64,000 nt of DNA, taken from assembly GCA_002163975.1 (NCBI GenBank), contig CP019636.1, positions 620,001 to 684,000 on the forward strand, in the 5' to 3' direction. Every line of letters starts with the position of its first letter. Positions within the stretch are counted from its first letter, which is position 1. The translations under genes were made by a program, and so were the position numbers. This DNA comes from Nostocales cyanobacterium HT-58-2. Lineage in GTDB: Bacteria; Cyanobacteriota; Cyanobacteriia; Cyanobacteriales; Nostocaceae. Positions 62,368 through 64,000 of the stretch are shown here, piece by piece. Below the pieces are notes generated by a model, which made no database searches, had not been told where the DNA came from, and saw only the letters and a program-made list of their open reading frames with translations.

Positions 62368-63585
62368 TTAGAGTTGACTAACGATAGCTTTGAGATGCGA
62401 CTGTTCGGGAATTTGGGCGACGATTGCTTTGCCAATTTCAATAGAAGATGTTGCTGCTGGTGAAGGAGCATTGCAAACATGAACGGAGTTTTGACCTTGA
62501 ATAATCAAAAAGTCGTCCACTAGTTTGCCATCGTTCATCAATGCTTGTGCGCGAACACCAGCGTGAGTGGGGACTAAATCCTCTTGTTGAACTTCAGGAA
62601 TGAGCTTTTGCAAACTTCTGGTGAAGGCTGCTTTACTAAAAGAACGAATGATTTCCTGGATTCCTTCATCAGCGTGTTTAGCTGCGAGTTTCCAAAAACC
62701 AGGATAAGTCATGACTTCTGCAAAATCACCCAAGTTAAAATCAGTTTTGTTGTAACCTTCACGTTTGAGACTGAGAACTGCATTTGGTCCGGCATGTACG
62801 CTCTTATCAATCATGCGCGTAAAATGGACACCCAAAAAAGGAAAATCTGGATTGGGAACTGGGTAGATTAAACCTTTGACCAGATATCGTTTTTCTGGTG
62901 TCAGTTCGTAATATTCTCCACGAAAAGGAACAATTTTAGCTTTCGGATCGGCTTTACCCATTTTGGCAACGCGATCGCTATGCAATCCGGCACAATTGAT
63001 GACAAAACGGGTTTCAAAGGTGCCATTGTTAGTTTCTAGGACTTGATGCTGACCACTAGAAACTATTTTCTCCACCTTCGTATTGAGACGCAGTTCCCCA
63101 CCCTGCTGCTTAATAATTTCAGCATATTTGAGGCAAACCTGCTTGTAATTTACAATACCAGTTGAAGAGACGAAAATTCCCCCAACGCACCTGACATGAG
63201 GTTCAATTTCTTTGACTTCCTCGGGAGTAATTCTCTTAACACTTATGCCATTTTCTAAACCTCGCTTGTAAAGATTTTCTAGGCGAGGCAATTCTTTTTC
63301 ATCAGTAGCAACTATAACTTTGCCGCAAACTTCATGCTCAATTCCATTTTCTTGACAAAATTCTACCATTGAGCGACAACCGTCTCGGCAAAATTTAGCT
63401 TTGAAACTCCCCGGTTTATAATATATGCCAGAGTGAATCACGCCACTATTGTTGCCAGTTTGGTGGAAAGCCCAGTTGCTTTCTTTTTCTAGAATCAAAA
63501 TACGTGAATTAGGATATCGTTGACCTAAAGCCATACCAGTGGAAAGACCAACAATTCCTCCACCTATAATTGCAAAATCATACAT
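62368..63585 (-). CDS. LhgO-like FAD-dependent oxidoreductase
   Basis: 405 aa. FAD-binding motif DFAIIGGGIVGLSTGMALGQRYPNSRILILEKE at the N-terminus; GNNSGVIHSGIYYKPGSFKAKFC is the signature of L-2-hydroxyglutarate oxidase. VPFRGEYYELTPEKRYLVKGLIYPVP and GVRAQALMNDGKLVDDFLI are later family blocks. Start at 63585 gives the normal family N-terminus; an ATG or alternative at 63624 would add residues. The activity may be 2-hydroxyglutarate oxidation, perhaps coupled to 2-oxoglutarate supply, but its place in a sugar cluster could also mean a different hydroxy-acid substrate. Confidence 0.86.
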   Translation of the reverse strand: MYDFAIIGGGIVGLSTGMALGQRYPNSRILILEKESNWAFHQTGNNSGVIHSGIYYKPGSFKAKFCRDGCRSMVEFCQENGIEHEVCGKVIVATDEKELPRLENLYKRGLENGISVKRITPEEVKEIEPHVRCVGGIFVSSTGIVNYKQVCLKYAEIIKQQGGELRLNTKVEKIVSSGQHQVLETNNGTFETRFVINCAGLHSDRVAKMGKADPKAKIVPFRGEYYELTPEKRYLVKGLIYPVPNPDFPFLGVHFTRMIDKSVHAGPNAVLSLKREGYNKTDFNLGDFAEVMTYPGFWKLAAKHADEGIQEIIRSFSKAAFTRSLQKLIPEVQQEDLVPTHAGVRAQALMNDGKLVDDFLIIQGQNSVHVCNAPSPAATSSIEIGKAIVAQIPEQSHLKAIVSQL

Positions 63586-63711
63586 AAGTAATGTAGCCCT
63601 CGGAAATAAAGTGTGAAGAGTCAAGAATGAGACATAAAAAGTGAAGATGAAGAATGAAGTAACTTTTCTATCTTGTAGGTTCTATCTTCTATCTTCTGTA
63701 TTTTTGTTTTC

Positions 63712-64000
63712 TTACCATACTTTCCAAGGAGCCTTACCATTTTTCCATAGATCTTCGAGGTAATTTCTATCTCGTAAAGTATCCATTGGTTGCCAAAAGC
63801 CATGATGCTTGTAAGCAGAGAGTTGTTCCATTTCTGCCAGCTTTTCTAAGGGTGTCTGTTCCCAAACTGTAGAATCATCATCAATTAAATTAATGACTTC
63901 GGGCTCTAGCACAAAGTATCCACCATTAATCCAAGCTCCATCGCCTTCTGGTTTTTCGCGAAAGCTCGTAATTCTTGTTTGTTCTTGTCCTAAGACAATA
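63712..64000 (-). CDS. rfbF: Glucose-1-phosphate cytidylyltransferase, 3' part
   Basis: Truncated by the right edge of the window: 95 codons of the C-terminus are visible. The text FREKPEGDGAWINGGYFVLEPEV, then DDDSTVWEQTPLEKLAE and the end KHHGFWQPMDTLRDRNYL...WKNGKAPWKVW, is diagnostic of RfbF, which makes CDP-glucose from glucose 1-phosphate and CTP. The enzyme opens CDP-deoxysugar pathways. No CDP-glucose 4,6-dehydratase (rfbG) is within the window; it may lie beyond the right edge. It is the first visible gene of the island on the - strand. Confidence 0.9.
   Translation of the reverse strand, partial: IVLGQEQTRITSFREKPEGDGAWINGGYFVLEPEVINLIDDDSTVWEQTPLEKLAEMEQLSAYKHHGFWQPMDTLRDRNYLEDLWKNGKAPWKVW

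Noticed and set aside
1..64000. CRISPR arrays, rRNA or tRNA genes
   Set aside because: No regularly spaced direct repeats and no cloverleaf-like sequence were noticed; short palindromes account for the repeats seen. tRNAs cannot be fully excluded without a scan.

Overview
The window comes from a filamentous, very probably heterocyst-forming cyanobacterium (order Nostocales). The signs are frequent GCGATCGC (HIP1) octamers, a carboxysome shell protein, two Uma2 nucleases, many small dispersed palindromes, and an island whose gene content and order resemble the heterocyst envelope polysaccharide (HEP) island of Anabaena/Nostoc. The comparison with the HEP island is from memory, not from a search. 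Most of the 64 kb makes or exports extracellular polysaccharide: I count ten GT4, six GT2 and one GT8 glycosyltransferases, one sugar-phosphate transferase homologue, two Wzc-type tyrosine autokinases, two Wzy-like polymerases, one Wzx flippase and one ABC exporter.

Layout. (1) 0.1-9.6 kb, + strand: an exopolysaccharide operon with wzc, wzy-like, an acyltransferase, one GT4, two duplicated GT2 and a Wzx flippase. It has no priming transferase of its own. (2) 9.65-11.2 kb: a solitary TnpB (IS200/IS605-type) element whose right end abuts the flippase stop codon and whose upstream end is a block of four hairpins. (3) 11.2-18.5 kb: an accessory stretch with a small unknown gene, a methyltransferase, an aminotransferase, a coding-dead IS200/IS605-like remnant, an orphan CcmK3-like shell protein, two convergent Uma2 genes, a CPBP protease and two small unknown genes. 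(4) 18.6-21.9 kb, - strand: three glycosyltransferases. (5) 22.5-28.7 kb: a membrane and signalling block with a PAP2 phosphatase, two DUF347 membrane proteins, a secreted PepSY protein, a DUF2127 protein and a histidine kinase/response regulator pair. The divergent DUF347/PepSY promoters carry near-identical 44-bp elements in mirror orientation.

(6) 29.4-31.9 kb: a large anchored beta-propeller protein and a tiny membrane protein. (7) 32.6-37.4 kb, + strand: two strongly similar GT4 genes flanking a sugar epimerase and a GINT1-like propeller protein. (8) 37.7-64 kb, - strand: the HEP-like island. Read in the direction of transcription from the right edge it contains: rfbF (cut by the window edge), an LhgO-like FAD oxidase, GT8, an SDR epimerase, GT2, a PhyH dioxygenase, an RfbC-like epimerase, a SAF-domain dehydrogenase, GT4, a PIG-L deacetylase, GT4, a Wzc kinase, hepC, hepA, then GT4, GT4, GT2, GT4, GT2 and a Wzy-like protein.

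How it fits together. The right-hand sugar genes would supply an unusual CDP-sugar-derived residue. The glycosyltransferases would build repeat units, and HepA or Wzx/Wzy/Wzc would export and polymerise them. The points most worth following up are the mirrored promoter elements of the DUF347/PepSY module, the DE-to-DH change in the HepC catalytic dyad, the strong hairpin in the hepC-hepA gap, the orphan CcmK3-like protein, and the structured ends of the TnpB element. All annotation is by reading alone; no searches were run.
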